Assembly: GCF_014199215.1 (NCBI RefSeq)
Contig: NZ_JACIJC010000005.1
Span: 62,001-126,000 of the forward strand
Length of the DNA stretch: 64,000 nt
Direction of reading: 5' to 3'
From: Sphingobium boeckii
GTDB taxonomy: Bacteria > Pseudomonadota > Alphaproteobacteria > Sphingomonadales > Sphingomonadaceae
The translations under genes and the position numbers were made by a program. This document shows positions 34,528 through 43,723 of the stretch, in pieces (the first letter of the stretch is position 1; the number at the start of each line of letters is the position of its first letter). Below the pieces are notes generated by a model that was not told the DNA's origin, ran no database searches, and saw nothing but the letters and a program-made list of their open reading frames with translations.

Positions 34528-35022
34528 ATGCCCCAGATTGCCCAGATAGCCGCAACCTATGCGTCGCAGATTTTCTGGCTGCTGCTGATCTTCGGCGCCG
34601 TCTTTTTCGTGATCGGCCTGGGCATGGTGCCCAAGGTGCAGAGCACGGTGGACGCCCGTGACAAGCAGATTGCCGGCGATCTCGCCGCTGCCGAGCAAGC
34701 CCGCAAGGATGCGGACGCGCGCGAGGAAGCCTATCGGGCCAAGACGGACGCCAACCGCGCGGAAGCGCTGAAGGTCACCCAGGCGGCCAAGGCCAAGGGC
34801 ATATTCGACTCCGAAACGGCGCTTGCCAAGGCCGATGCCGAGATCGCAGACACCGTGTCTGCGGCCGAAGCGCGGATCAAGGCAGCGTCCGATGCCGCCA
34901 GCGCGGGCATCGAAACCATCGCGGCGGAAGCGGCGCAGGCTATGGTTGCCCGGTTGTCCGGTGCCAATATTACCCCGGCCCAGGCGGCCATTGCAGTAAA
35001 GGCGGCTCTGGCCAATGGCTAA
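34528..35022 (+). CDS. atpF': ATP synthase F0 subunit b'
   Basis: A 164-residue peripheral-stalk subunit: one N-terminal membrane helix (FWLLLIFGAVFFVIGLGMVP) then a long charged Ala/Glu-rich coiled coil. It lies before the b gene, the usual order in alphaproteobacteria and photosynthetic bacteria. The two genes overlap by 8 bp. Confidence 0.92.
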   Translation: MPQIAQIAATYASQIFWLLLIFGAVFFVIGLGMVPKVQSTVDARDKQIAGDLAAAEQARKDADAREEAYRAKTDANRAEALKVTQAAKAKGIFDSETALAKADAEIADTVSAAEARIKAASDAASAGIETIAAEAAQAMVARLSGANITPAQAAIAVKAALANG

Positions 35023-35614
35023 CGCAGCAGCATCCGGCTCGGCCGAAGTGGCAGCCAATCTCGCGCACGCGGATACGTCGGAAGGCCTTGAGGCCCATGG
35101 CGGTGTCCATGCACCGGAACTTTCGGCGCTGGGTCTGAACCCGGCGGCATGGGTATCGCTTGCGATGCTCGTGTTCATCCTCATCCTGCTCTGGAAAAAG
35201 GTGCCCGCCCTGCTGGGTGGCGCGCTCGACAAGCAGATCGCGACCATCCGCGAGCAGCTCGACGAAGCCAAGACGCTCCGCGCCGAAGCCGAAGCACTGC
35301 GCGCGGAATATGAAGCCAAGGTGAAGTCCGCCGAAGCCGAAGCGACCGTGATGCGCGAACATGCCGAAGCCGAAGCGAAGCAGATCCTGGCCGATGCCAA
35401 GGATCACGCCAAGGATCTCACCGCGCGCCGTACCAAGATGGCCGAAGACAAGATCGGCGCTGCCGAACGCGCGGCGATCGCCTCGGTCCGCACCAAGGCC
35501 GCCGAAGCCGCCGCCGCTGCAGCAGCCTCGCTGATCGCGCAAGGCCATGGCGCCGCACAGGACAAGCCGTTGGTCGATCAGACCATCGCCGGTCTGGGCA
35601 CGCGCCTGAACTGA
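35015..35614 (+). CDS. atpF: ATP synthase F0 subunit b
   Basis: A 199-residue b subunit with an unusual polar extension of about 45 residues (ASGSAEVAANLAHADTSEGLE) before the membrane helix (AAWVSLAMLVFILILLWKKVPALLGGALDKQ), then a coiled coil. It overlaps b' by 8 bp and ends the Fo operon, followed by a terminator. The F1 genes are not in this window. Confidence 0.92.
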   Translation: MANAAASGSAEVAANLAHADTSEGLEAHGGVHAPELSALGLNPAAWVSLAMLVFILILLWKKVPALLGGALDKQIATIREQLDEAKTLRAEAEALRAEYEAKVKSAEAEATVMREHAEAEAKQILADAKDHAKDLTARRTKMAEDKIGAAERAAIASVRTKAAEAAAAAAASLIAQGHGAAQDKPLVDQTIAGLGTRLN

Positions 35615-35642
35615 GCGCTCGGGCATCATCGGCGGCACGCAA

Positions 35643-35672
35643 ACGGGCAGCCATTGGCTGCCCGTTTTCGTT
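35643..35672 (+). terminator. Terminator of the ATP synthase Fo operon
   Basis: A perfect 10-bp stem (ACGGGCAGCC at 35643-35652, GGCTGCCCGT at 35656-35665), loop of 3, followed by TTTTCGTTTG. It lies 28 bp after the atpF stop. Confidence 0.92.
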
Positions 35673-35710
35673 TGTATCTTGTCCCATCGCGCGATGGGCT
35701 TGCGTGCCGA

Positions 35711-36154
35711 TCAGGCGGCGAGTTGATAGAGTTCTTTCTCGCGGGCGATGAGGATGTCGGCAAGCAAGCCATACGCCTCGCCCCAGGCTGACAGAACCTC
35801 ATCCGTGGCTGCGTCGCCCAGGATATCGCGGATGGCCGGTAATAGCGCGGCTGCAACCATCGGATAATGCTCGGGCTTGACCCCAGTCTGAATATGGCGA
35901 TGCGCCATGCGCTCTACCGCACCGGAGAGCGCTTCCAGCTTGTCTACATTTTCGGCAAATCCAAGAATCGCCTGGGCTAGGCGCTTGGGTTGCTCGCCGC
36001 TTTCCTGAGCAGCCTGATCGAACAAGGCGCGGACGTCGGGATCGACAAATAGGCGCTCATACATGCGTGTTGTGATCTCCAGGCCATGCTTGCGCAGGGC
36101 AGGGGCCGTGGCTTTCACGATTGCGATGGTTTCGGGCTTTAAGGTGTCGCTCAT
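35711..36154 (-). CDS. Single-domain haemoglobin (Vitreoscilla/Hmp globin type)
   Basis: A 147-residue globin without a reductase domain. MSDTLKPETIAIVKATAPAL and the FVDPDVRALFD segment match the N-terminal globin domain of flavohaemoglobin. By alignment to Vitreoscilla haemoglobin, the proximal haem ligand is His87 in RHIQTGVKPEHYPMV. Such globins detoxify nitric oxide or aid oxygen delivery. Divergent from an NsrR-type gene, with two NsrR-like operators between them, so nitric-oxide induction is likely. Confidence 0.9.
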   Translation of the reverse strand: MSDTLKPETIAIVKATAPALRKHGLEITTRMYERLFVDPDVRALFDQAAQESGEQPKRLAQAILGFAENVDKLEALSGAVERMAHRHIQTGVKPEHYPMVAAALLPAIRDILGDAATDEVLSAWGEAYGLLADILIAREKELYQLAA

Positions 36155-36166
36155 GTCGGGCTCCTA

Positions 36167-36189
36167 AAGATGTAATTGAAATAAATCTA
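36167..36189. promoter_or_regulatory. NsrR-like operator 1 (globin promoter)
   Basis: A 23-bp imperfect palindrome of half-sites AAGATGTAATT and AAATAAATCTA around a central G. It agrees with the NsrR consensus (AAGATG-YATTT-N-AAATR-CATCTT) at 18 of 22 informative positions. It lies 12 bp upstream of the globin ATG. Confidence 0.68.
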
Positions 36190-36200
36190 TAAGCTGAAGA

Positions 36201-36223
36201 AAGATGGAAGCGCAATATATCTT
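36201..36223. promoter_or_regulatory. NsrR-like operator 2 (nsrR side)
   Basis: A second 23-bp site with perfect outer half-sites, AAGATG at 36201-36206 and ATCTT at 36219-36223, but poor match in the middle. It is 34 bp centre to centre from operator 1 and 37 bp before the nsrR ATG, so it could mediate autoregulation. Confidence 0.5.
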
Positions 36224-36260
36224 TGTTGGCGCATTCGCTTTCCGCTGCTAGTTTTGGACT

Positions 36261-36707
36261 ATGCGATTGACGCTTCACACGGATTACGCGCTTCGCGTCC
36301 TCATTTATCTGGCGGCGCATGAGGGCCAGCGCTGCTCCATCCCTGCCATCGCGCAGGGCTACGATATTTCGCGCAACCATCTGATGAAGGTGGTCCATGT
36401 TCTGGGCCGGGGCGGTTTTATCAAGACGGTGCGGGGTCGTGGCGGCGGCTTTCAGCTTGCCCGGCCGGCATCCGAGATCAATATCGGCGCCGTCGTGCGC
36501 CACACCGAAACCGATCTTCGGATCGCCGATTGCGGCGCGTGCGTGATTGGTGGCTCTTGCGGTCTTACAGGCGTGCTTGGCCAAGCCGTGGCGGGGTTTT
36601 TACAGGTGCTGGACGGTTTTAGTCTGGCCGACATCGCTCGCGACACCAAGGGCTTTAGCGAATTGATGTTTCCGCGCACGCGTCCTGATGTTGGGGCACC
36701 GGCATAG
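36261..36707 (+). CDS. nsrR: Rrf2 family regulator, NsrR-type nitric-oxide sensor
   Basis: A 148-residue Rrf2 protein: winged helix with MRLTLHTDYALRVLIYLA and YDISRNHLMKVVHVLGRGGFIKTVRGRGGGFQLA, then three cysteines Cys91, Cys94 and Cys100 (CGAC then GGSCGL) that would hold an iron-sulfur cluster, as in NsrR. Loss of the cluster on nitric oxide releases repression. The divergent globin and the palindromes between the genes support the NsrR call over IscR. Confidence 0.88.
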   Translation: MRLTLHTDYALRVLIYLAAHEGQRCSIPAIAQGYDISRNHLMKVVHVLGRGGFIKTVRGRGGGFQLARPASEINIGAVVRHTETDLRIADCGACVIGGSCGLTGVLGQAVAGFLQVLDGFSLADIARDTKGFSELMFPRTRPDVGAPA

Positions 36708-36813
36708 CCGACGGACGCACGACCATTGTTTCGGGCCGCTGATTATTCGATTTGGTGCCATTAAGGTGCGCGTGCGGTTTGCACGCCGGACTTTGCGCCC
36801 CTAAATCCCCTCC

Positions 36814-38736
36814 ATGTCAGCGCCCCAATCTCCCGACCGGTTCAATGAAGACAAGGCGACCTATGCGGTGCGCGGATCGGACAAGCCCGATCTCGATGCG
36901 GGGGTGGCGGCGATCCGCAATGTGCTGGCCACGCTGCCGACGCGGCCCGGCGTCTACCGGATGCAGGATGCACGCGGCGATGTGCTTTATGTGGGCAAGG
37001 CGCGCGCGCTGAAGCACCGGGTGACCAATTATACCCAGGTCAATCGCCTGCCCAAAAGGCTGCAGCGGATGGTCGCGCAGACGCGATCGATGACGATCGT
37101 GACGACCAACAATGAGGCCGAGGCGCTGCTGCTGGAGGCGCAACTCATCAAGCGCTATCGCCCGGCGTACAACGTGCTGCTGCGCGACGACAAGAGCTTC
37201 CCCTTCATCCTGCTGCGCGCCGATCATGCCTTTCCGCGCATCCAGAAGCATCGCGGCGCGCGCAAGGCGAAGGGGCATTATTACGGCCCCTTCGCCAGCG
37301 CCGGAGAGGTGGGGCGCACGTTGAATGCGCTGCAGAAACTGTTCCTGTTGCGAAGCTGCACGGACAGTTTCTTCAACAATCGCGATCGGCCGTGTTTGCT
37401 TTATCAGATCAAGCGCTGCTCGGCCCCGTGCGTCGACCGGATCAGCCGGGAGGATTATGCCGGGCTGGTGTCCGAAGCGAAGGATTTCCTCGGCGGCAAG
37501 GCGACCCAGGTGCAGGCGCGGCTGGGCAAGGCGATGGAGCACGCCAGCCTCAATCTCGATTTCGAGCAGGCGGCCGTGCTGCGCGACCGGCTGAAGGCGC
37601 TCACCTTCATCCAGGGCAGCCAGGCGGTGAATGCCGAAGGGGTGGGGGATGCCGATATCTTCGCGCTGGCTAACAAATCCGGGACGATGTGCATCCAGGC
37701 CTTCTTCATCCGCGGTGGGCAGAATTGGGGACATCGCAGCTTCTTCCCGGCACATACGCAGGACGTGCCCGAGGATGAGGTGCTCGCGAGCTTTCTCATG
37801 CAATTTTACGAGGATGTGCCGCCGCCGCGCACGATCCTGATCGATCGAGAATTGCCCGAGGCCGAACTGGTGGCGGAGGCTTTGTGCGAGCGCGCGGGGG
37901 GCAAGGTGGCGATCTCCGTCCCGCAGCGCGGCGATCGCGCGCGGCTGATGCGGCAGGCCAGCCGCAACGCGACGGAAGCGCTGGACCGGCATCAGGCTGA
38001 AAGCACGACGCAGGCCAAGATCTTCCGTGAAATGGCCGAATTGTTTGAGCTGGAAGGCCCGCCGGACCGGATCGAGGTCTATGACAACAGCCATATCCAG
38101 GGCAGCAATGCCGTGGGCGGGATGGTGGTCGCGGGGCCGGAGGGGTTCCGCAAGGGCGCCTATCGCAAATTCAATATCAAGCGGCCCGACACCGCGCCGG
38201 GCGATGATTTCGCGATGATGCGCGAGGTGATGGAGCGCCGCTTCGGCCGCGTCCAGCGCGAGGATCCGGATCGCGAGGGGCAGGAATGGCCCGATCTGGT
38301 GCTGATCGACGGCGGCAAGGGGCAGGTGAGCGCGGTGAAGGCCGTGCTGGACGAACTGGGGATCGAGGATGTGCCGATCATCGGCATCTCCAAGGGGCCG
38401 GATCGCAACGCCGGGCGCGAAACCTTCCATTTTCCCGATGGTCGTGAATTCACGCTGCCCGTCAACGCGCCGGTGATGTTCCATCTCCAGAGACTGCGCG
38501 ACGAGGTGCATCGCTTCGCGATCGGCGCGCACCGGGCCAAGCGCGCCAAGGCGATCGTGACGAGCACGCTGGACGAGGTGCCCGGCATCGGCCCGGCGCG
38601 CAAGAAGGCGCTGCTGATGCACTTCGGCACGGCCAAGGCGGTGAAGAATGCCGCGCTGGAGGATCTGCAAAAGGCACCGGGCGTCTCCACCGCGATGGCG
38701 CAGGGGATTTACGATTTCTTTCATGGGGGCGGGTGA
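36814..38736 (+). CDS. uvrC: Excinuclease ABC subunit C
   Basis: A 640-residue nucleotide-excision-repair nuclease. GIY-YIG domain (RPGVYRMQDARGDVLYVGKA), the Cys-rich PCLLYQIKRCSAPC region, a UvrB-binding UVR motif, the RNase H-like C-terminal nuclease (IEVYDNSHIQGSNAVGGMVV, VLIDGGKGQVSA) and the terminal (HhH)2 domain (VPGIGPARKKALLMHFG). It makes both incisions around DNA lesions. Confidence 0.97.
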   Translation: MSAPQSPDRFNEDKATYAVRGSDKPDLDAGVAAIRNVLATLPTRPGVYRMQDARGDVLYVGKARALKHRVTNYTQVNRLPKRLQRMVAQTRSMTIVTTNNEAEALLLEAQLIKRYRPAYNVLLRDDKSFPFILLRADHAFPRIQKHRGARKAKGHYYGPFASAGEVGRTLNALQKLFLLRSCTDSFFNNRDRPCLLYQIKRCSAPCVDRISREDYAGLVSEAKDFLGGKATQVQARLGKAMEHASLNLDFEQAAVLRDRLKALTFIQGSQAVNAEGVGDADIFALANKSGTMCIQAFFIRGGQNWGHRSFFPAHTQDVPEDEVLASFLMQFYEDVPPPRTILIDRELPEAELVAEALCERAGGKVAISVPQRGDRARLMRQASRNATEALDRHQAESTTQAKIFREMAELFELEGPPDRIEVYDNSHIQGSNAVGGMVVAGPEGFRKGAYRKFNIKRPDTAPGDDFAMMREVMERRFGRVQREDPDREGQEWPDLVLIDGGKGQVSAVKAVLDELGIEDVPIIGISKGPDRNAGRETFHFPDGREFTLPVNAPVMFHLQRLRDEVHRFAIGAHRAKRAKAIVTSTLDEVPGIGPARKKALLMHFGTAKAVKNAALEDLQKAPGVSTAMAQGIYDFFHGGG

Positions 38737-38762
38737 GTGGGTGGGGATGGCGGGAGTCTAAC

Positions 38763-39620
38763 TCACCCTCTGCCAAAAACGCGCTTCGCCCTCCGGATCA
38801 CACGATAGGCCACGGATTTGCCGATATTATGGTCCGGAAAAGCCTTGGGTGCTTTCGGCTCAAGGCCCAGTCCGCGCAGCACATGGTTCATGCCGCGCGC
38901 ATCGGCCTCCTGATAGCTCCAGCGCGAGCGCCAGGTGATCGAGAAGGAGATGGAGACATCCGGCCCGTTCTTCACCCAATGCGGCGCTTTGACCGGCACA
39001 TGGAGCGCATCGCCGGGCGTCAGCCGGAAGGCTTCCGCCTTGGTGCTGAAATCGTCGCGCCACGGCAGGTTGCGATGGCCGCCCATGTGGAAGGTTTCGT
39101 GATGCTCGCCCGGCACGATGCGCTCGTCATGCGCGGGGCAGACGGTCATCACCTTGTCGCCGCGGATCTGGAGCAGGATATTATGCTCGGGATCGAAGTG
39201 GAAGGGGGTCACGGCGTCAGGGGAAGAGATGAAGATGAACCCGGCCTGCGTCAGCATCGGCCCCGTGGCGGGATCGGTCACGGGATGAAGCGCGGCCAGC
39301 GTCTCTTTCAGCAGCGCCCGATAGGCGGGATCCTGCTCGACGAATTTGAGCACCATCCACGATCCGTTGCGTTCGATCGAACGGATCGTCTCGGCGATCG
39401 ACAGCCTATTGGCCGGAATATCCGCAGGATCGATACCGATGGGCAGATCGGCGCGGTTATATTCCACCGTATCGGGTGTCATCCGCTGGGCCAGCGCGAC
39501 CAGCGCGTCGAGCCTCAGCAGAGGATGGTCCGTCAGATCATGGCGCAGCAGCCCCGGATGCGCGGGATAGAGCGTTGCGAAGTCATCGAGCGATGCGGCG
39601 GAGAAAACGGGCTTCATCAT
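38763..39620 (-). CDS. Cupin-like/JmjC-type 2-oxoglutarate oxygenase family protein
   Basis: About 285 residues with the cupin_8/JmjC double-stranded beta-helix: iron-binding H-x-D in VTPFHFDPEHNILLQIRG and a distal His in GDALHVPVKAPHWVKNG. Homologues are hydroxylases or demethylase-like enzymes; the substrate is unknown. ATGs at 39620 and 39617 both fit. It follows the acetyltransferase gene by 4 bp, as third gene of a minus-strand operon with a deacetylase. Confidence 0.8.
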   Translation of the reverse strand: MMKPVFSAASLDDFATLYPAHPGLLRHDLTDHPLLRLDALVALAQRMTPDTVEYNRADLPIGIDPADIPANRLSIAETIRSIERNGSWMVLKFVEQDPAYRALLKETLAALHPVTDPATGPMLTQAGFIFISSPDAVTPFHFDPEHNILLQIRGDKVMTVCPAHDERIVPGEHHETFHMGGHRNLPWRDDFSTKAEAFRLTPGDALHVPVKAPHWVKNGPDVSISFSITWRSRWSYQEADARGMNHVLRGLGLEPKAPKAFPDHNIGKSVAYRVIRRAKRVFGRG

Positions 39621-39624
39621 GAGC

Positions 39625-40800
39625 CTATGCGCCGTCGCGCCGGGCCGGCATGACCCGCCGGACGAAGACGAGCGCGTTTTCGGCCATGCGGCAGCCATGG
39701 AACAGCAAGCCGCGCCGGACCCCGCCGAGCGGGATCGAGACGCGGACAAGCGCCCGGCGCTCCGCCCACAGGCTGTTGATCATCGGATGATCCTCCACCG
39801 CGCAGCTATCCATCCAGGCGATGCCGGGGCGCTCGAGCATGTTCAGATTTTCAAGCTGGATGAGCACGCCCGGCGAAAAGCGGGCATAGGCTTCGTCAAA
39901 GGCGATCTTGAACGAGAAACTGCCCGGCGGGCTGAGCAGATTGAGCAGCATCGCGATCGGCTGGCCATTCAGAGAGAGCTTCACGAAATCGAGCTGTCCC
40001 GCCGTGGCGGCACCCTTGACGATCGCGTCGAGAAAGGCGCGGGTTGCGGCGGTGCATCCCAGCGCGGATCCCGAGCGCCCTTTCCAGCCGCTCATCTCCA
40101 GCGCCAGAAATGCATCGCACCAGCGCGCGGGATCATCGCCGGGACCAAAGCGCGCATGGCTGACCGTGCCCTTTTCGGCGAGGCGGGCGGCGAGGCGGGC
40201 GATCTCCTTGCGCTTCTTCTTGCGCACGGTCGCTTCATAATAGGCCGTCGGGCCGAGATCGCTCTGCAGCATCGCACGGGCGACACGGTGCACCACATCC
40301 ACGCGGCGGCCCGTGGCGCGCAGCCCGGTCATCACCGGTCCGTCCTCCACCAGTCCGTTGATATGCAGAAACCCCGGTGCCCATTCGGCCTGATCGAGCG
40401 ATTCCAGGATCGCGGTCCAGACATCGGCCTCATGGCCCGCCCGGATCAGCGGCGTGCCCAGAAAATTGTGAAAATGCAGCCAGTTCTGCACATGGCGCAC
40501 CGGCGCACGGCCATAGTTCCGGGCGATCGTGACAGGCATGAGCCCGATCAGCGCGCGTCCCTGCCATATGGCGAGCATCCGGATCGGACCGTCCCCTGCC
40601 AGATGCCGGATGGCGGGCATCATGAACCAGCGCGCGGCAAAGCAATTGGGTTCGGCGGCATGGGCGGCCAGATCATCCCATAAGGGTGCCCAATCCTCCG
40701 GAATGTCGCGGATCGCGCGCACTTCGACGGAGGGCGCAGGGCCGAGCGGGCTGGGGGCCGGCGTCGCCCCGGCAAAGGCGCTGGCGGGCGATTGCTTCAT
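39625..40800 (-). CDS. GNAT/CelD(BcsL)-like acyltransferase
   Basis: A 391-residue protein with the CelD/FemAB-like double GNAT fold: an N-terminal Pro/Ala-rich tail, EDWAPLWDDLAAHAAEPNCFAARWFM, KKKRKEIARLAARLAEKG and the second domain LDFVKLSLNGQPIAMLLNLLSPPGSFSFKIAFDEAYARFSPGVLIQLENL. Proteins of this group often take part in exopolysaccharide synthesis. Its start overlaps the deacetylase stop (ATGA), tying it to polysaccharide modification. Confidence 0.82.
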   Translation of the reverse strand: MKQSPASAFAGATPAPSPLGPAPSVEVRAIRDIPEDWAPLWDDLAAHAAEPNCFAARWFMMPAIRHLAGDGPIRMLAIWQGRALIGLMPVTIARNYGRAPVRHVQNWLHFHNFLGTPLIRAGHEADVWTAILESLDQAEWAPGFLHINGLVEDGPVMTGLRATGRRVDVVHRVARAMLQSDLGPTAYYEATVRKKKRKEIARLAARLAEKGTVSHARFGPGDDPARWCDAFLALEMSGWKGRSGSALGCTAATRAFLDAIVKGAATAGQLDFVKLSLNGQPIAMLLNLLSPPGSFSFKIAFDEAYARFSPGVLIQLENLNMLERPGIAWMDSCAVEDHPMINSLWAERRALVRVSIPLGGVRRGLLFHGCRMAENALVFVRRVMPARRDGA

Positions 40801-41813
40801 GCGCCCGCCCGATCGAGCGCTTGCACGATCTCCGGCCCCCTGATGGCGGCCACGCCCTCGCGTGCGAACAGCGCAAACACACCGTCCCACCACGCCCAGA
40901 AGCGCTTCAGATCGGCGGCGTCACGCACATAGGGCGTATGACCGATCTCGACGCTGGGGGTATGGAAGGACAGGCTGAACAAGCGATGCCCCGCGCCCAG
41001 CAGGATCCGGATCGCCTCCAGCACATCGGGCAGCGGCATATCCTCGGGCGTCAGCGCGATGCGGTTGAGTAGACCCAGCCGGGCAAGCGGGCCACGCAAG
41101 GCGGGGGAAGCGTGCAGACCGGGAAAGCGCCGCAATCCGCCCAGCCATGCAGCGGTCAGCGGCGCTTCCCACAAAGGCCCGGCCACATGCCATGGCCAGA
41201 TCGGATGATGCGAAAAATCAGCGCCGCCGGCCGCGCGGTAATCGAACAGCGCGCGCACCGAGACGTCGAGCCGATATCCCGCCTCGATCAAAAGATCGGC
41301 GGTGTGTTCGCCAATGCCATAGCGGCCAGCGCGATAGATGATCGGGCGCTGGCCTGTCGCCTGTTCGATCCTGTCCGTCAGCGCATGGAGCTTGGCGCGT
41401 TGCAGCGGGCGGGGCAGATTGCCGGTGAAGCTGTTGCGATCGCTGATATCCTCGTCGAACGGCGGGTTGACCCAGGGGTGAAGCTGCGTGCCGATGTCGC
41501 AGGCGTCGCCATCCGCCATGGCGCGCAGGATGGTGGCGCTGCGGGGGTTATCCACCACGGGATAATCGACCATATAGCAGGGGATCGCCCCGTGATCGTT
41601 GAAGCGGCGCGTCGCCTCAGGCAGGCTGGCGATGGCGCTGGTAGCGATATTGGTGCGGGCGAAGGGCGCGTTCCAGTCAAACTCTTCCTCCGCATCGCCG
41701 AAGATCACGAAGCGGCGGCCGAAATCGGCGGGCAATGGCGCGCGCTGGTCCGCGCGCGGCGGCATATCCAGCCGCGCAGGGGCGCGGCGCGCGGCAAAGG
41801 CTTCGTGCTTCAT
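40797..41813 (-). CDS. Polysaccharide deacetylase-like protein (WalW-like)
   Basis: A 338-residue protein with a NodB-like TIM-barrel pattern: VIFGDAEEEFDW (metal Asp), DIGTQLHPWVNPPF (metal His pair region), YRAGRYGIGEHTADLLIEAGYRLDVS and the late LFSLSFHTPSVEIG. Sphingomonad orthologues are labelled WalW or polysaccharide deacetylase. First gene of a three-gene operon with an acyltransferase and a cupin-type oxygenase; divergent from recO. Confidence 0.82.
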   Translation of the reverse strand: MKHEAFAARRAPARLDMPPRADQRAPLPADFGRRFVIFGDAEEEFDWNAPFARTNIATSAIASLPEATRRFNDHGAIPCYMVDYPVVDNPRSATILRAMADGDACDIGTQLHPWVNPPFDEDISDRNSFTGNLPRPLQRAKLHALTDRIEQATGQRPIIYRAGRYGIGEHTADLLIEAGYRLDVSVRALFDYRAAGGADFSHHPIWPWHVAGPLWEAPLTAAWLGGLRRFPGLHASPALRGPLARLGLLNRIALTPEDMPLPDVLEAIRILLGAGHRLFSLSFHTPSVEIGHTPYVRDAADLKRFWAWWDGVFALFAREGVAAIRGPEIVQALDRAGA

Positions 41814-41883
41814 GCCGCTGCTTCTAGCGGGCAATGGTTACCGCCCGCTTGCCAGCGCGCGCATATCGCATAGGAAGTAGGTC

Positions 41884-42495
41884 ATGCGTATCGAGGCCCA
41901 GGCTATCATCTGCGCCGTGCGATCGCATGGCGAACATGGCGCGATCGTGCGCGCCATGACGGAGGCGCACGGTCTGCTCGGCGGCTATGTCCGCGGCGGG
42001 CGTTCGCGCACGATGCGCCCCGTGCTGATGCCATCCAACATCGTGATGGGCGATTTCCGGGCGCGGACCGAGGATCAACTGGCCGGGCTGACCGTGGAAT
42101 TGATCCACAGCCGCGCCCCGCTGATGGCCGAGCCGCTGGCCGCCGCAGCGCTGGATTGGGCCACCGCGCTCACCGCCAGCGCGTTGCCGGAGGGGCAGCC
42201 CTATCCGCATATCTATGGCGCGCTGGATGGTGTGCTGGGCGCGATCGAAGCCGCGCCCGCCGCGCGCGGCTGGGCCGTGGCGCTGGCGCGTTATGAGGTG
42301 CTGCTGCTGGCGGAACTCGGCTTTGGCCGCGCGCCATCCGTGGTGATGCCCGCGGATCCGGAATGGCGCGATATATTGGGCGCATTGCGTGAGACCGGGC
42401 AGGCTTTATCGGCCAATATCTTCGCTGAACGCCGGATTGACGTCATGGCGGCGCGGGAACGTCTGGTAGACCGGCTGAAAAGGGCGGTTGCGTGA
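41884..42495 (+). CDS. recO: DNA repair protein RecO
   Basis: A 203-residue RecO, shorter than the E. coli protein. The N-terminal OB fold is clear ([36 protein letters not shown]), followed by the helical domain with [15 protein letters not shown]. The zinc-finger cysteines found in some RecO proteins are missing. RecO loads RecA on single-stranded DNA with RecR. Confidence 0.92.
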   Translation: MRIEAQAIICAVRSHGEHGAIVRAMTEAHGLLGGYVRGGRSRTMRPVLMPSNIVMGDFRARTEDQLAGLTVELIHSRAPLMAEPLAAAALDWATALTASALPEGQPYPHIYGALDGVLGAIEAAPAARGWAVALARYEVLLLAELGFGRAPSVVMPADPEWRDILGALRETGQALSANIFAERRIDVMAARERLVDRLKRAVA

Positions 42496-42540
42496 CGCGG
42501 TGAGGGAGGGCATTGGCTTTCGCAACTGACACGCACATCG

Positions 42541-42627
42541 TTTGCCCGGAGCCTGTCGAAGCGATTTCTTCTCCTTTCCAGCAAGATTGCGAAGAAGAAA
42601 TGGGCTTAGACCGGCTCAGCCCGAATG
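42541..42627. repeat. Family B palindromic repeat (copy B2)
   Basis: Degenerate inverted arms (GGAGCCTGTCGAAGCGATTT and TAGACCGGCTCAGCCCGAAT) around an AG-rich centre, filling most of the 156-bp gap between recO and leuB and ending 25 bp before the leuB ATG. Confidence 0.75.
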
Positions 42628-42651
42628 GATCTTTGGAGATTTTAGAACGCC

Positions 42652-43695
42652 ATGTTGATTGCCCTGCTGCCCGGAGACGGGATCGGACCCGAAGTGATCG
42701 CCGAAACCGTGCGCGTGCTGGATGCGGCGGGATGCGGGCTGGTGTTCGAGACCGCGCCGGTGGGCGGGGCGGCTTATAAGTCCACTGGTCATCCGCTGCC
42801 CCCGGCCACGCTGGAACTGGCGCGGCAGGCGGATGCGATCCTGTTCGGCGCGGTGGGCGATCCCGATTGCGATGCGCTGGAGCGGCATCTGCGCCCCGAA
42901 CAGGCGATCCTCGGTCTGCGCAAGGAATTGTCGCTCTTCTCCAACCTCCGCCCCGCCAAGCTGTTTCCCGAGCTGGCCGATGCTTCCGCGCTGCGCCCCG
43001 AAGTCGCGCGCCAGATCGATATGGTCATCGTGCGCGAACTGAATGGCGACGTCTATTTCGGCGAAAAGGGGATGCGCAAGACCAAGGACGGTCTGCGCGA
43101 AGGCTATGACATCATGAGCTATAATGAGTCCGAAGTGGCGCGGATCGCGCATTCGGGTTTCAAGACGGCGCAGGCGCGGCGCGGCAAATTGTGTTCCGTC
43201 GATAAAGCCAATGTGCTCGAAACCTCGCAATTGTGGCGCGATGTGGTGATCGAAGTGTCATCGGCCTATCCCGATGTGGAATTGAGCCACATGTATGTGG
43301 ACAATTGCGCGATGCAGCTCGTGCGCAATCCCGGCCAGTTCGACGTGATCGTGACGGGCAATCTCTTTGGCGACATCCTCTCCGATCAGGCCAGCATGTG
43401 CGTCGGATCGATCGGGATGCTGCCCTCGGCCTCGCTCGATGCGGCGGGCAAGGGGCTGTATGAGCCGATCCATGGTTCCGCGCCCGATATCGCGGGGCAG
43501 GGCAAGGCCAATCCGCTGGCGACGATCCTCTCGGCCGCGATGATGCTGCGCTATTCGCTCGATAGGCCCGAACCGGCGGACCGGATCGAGGCCGCCGTGA
43601 GCAAGGCGCTGGCCGGTGGCGCGCGCAGCTTCGATCTGGGCGGCACGATGAGCACGGCCGCGATGGGCGAAGCCGTCATCGCCGCATTGACCTGA
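42652..43695 (+). CDS. leuB: 3-isopropylmalate dehydrogenase
   Basis: A 347-residue NAD-dependent decarboxylating dehydrogenase of leucine synthesis. It starts [14 protein letters not shown]; substrate and metal residues lie in [14 protein letters not shown], and the signature [25 protein letters not shown] is complete. The ATG at 42652 follows a palindromic repeat. metZ follows after 28 bp, so leuB-metZ-apaG are probably co-transcribed. Confidence 0.96.
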   Translation: MLIALLPGDGIGPEVIAETVRVLDAAGCGLVFETAPVGGAAYKSTGHPLPPATLELARQADAILFGAVGDPDCDALERHLRPEQAILGLRKELSLFSNLRPAKLFPELADASALRPEVARQIDMVIVRELNGDVYFGEKGMRKTKDGLREGYDIMSYNESEVARIAHSGFKTAQARRGKLCSVDKANVLETSQLWRDVVIEVSSAYPDVELSHMYVDNCAMQLVRNPGQFDVIVTGNLFGDILSDQASMCVGSIGMLPSASLDAAGKGLYEPIHGSAPDIAGQGKANPLATILSAAMMLRYSLDRPEPADRIEAAVSKALAGGARSFDLGGTMSTAAMGEAVIAALT

Positions 43696-43723
43696 ACACC
43701 CAAGGGAATAGAGAAACACGGCG

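Noticed and set aside
36817-38724. A 635-codon minus-strand frame opposite uvrC
   Set aside because: Antisense to uvrC over nearly its whole length, and without any recognisable motif.
43696-43723. SAM-II riboswitch before metZ
   Set aside because: Only 28 bp separate leuB and metZ, too short for the aptamer, and none of its conserved bases are seen.
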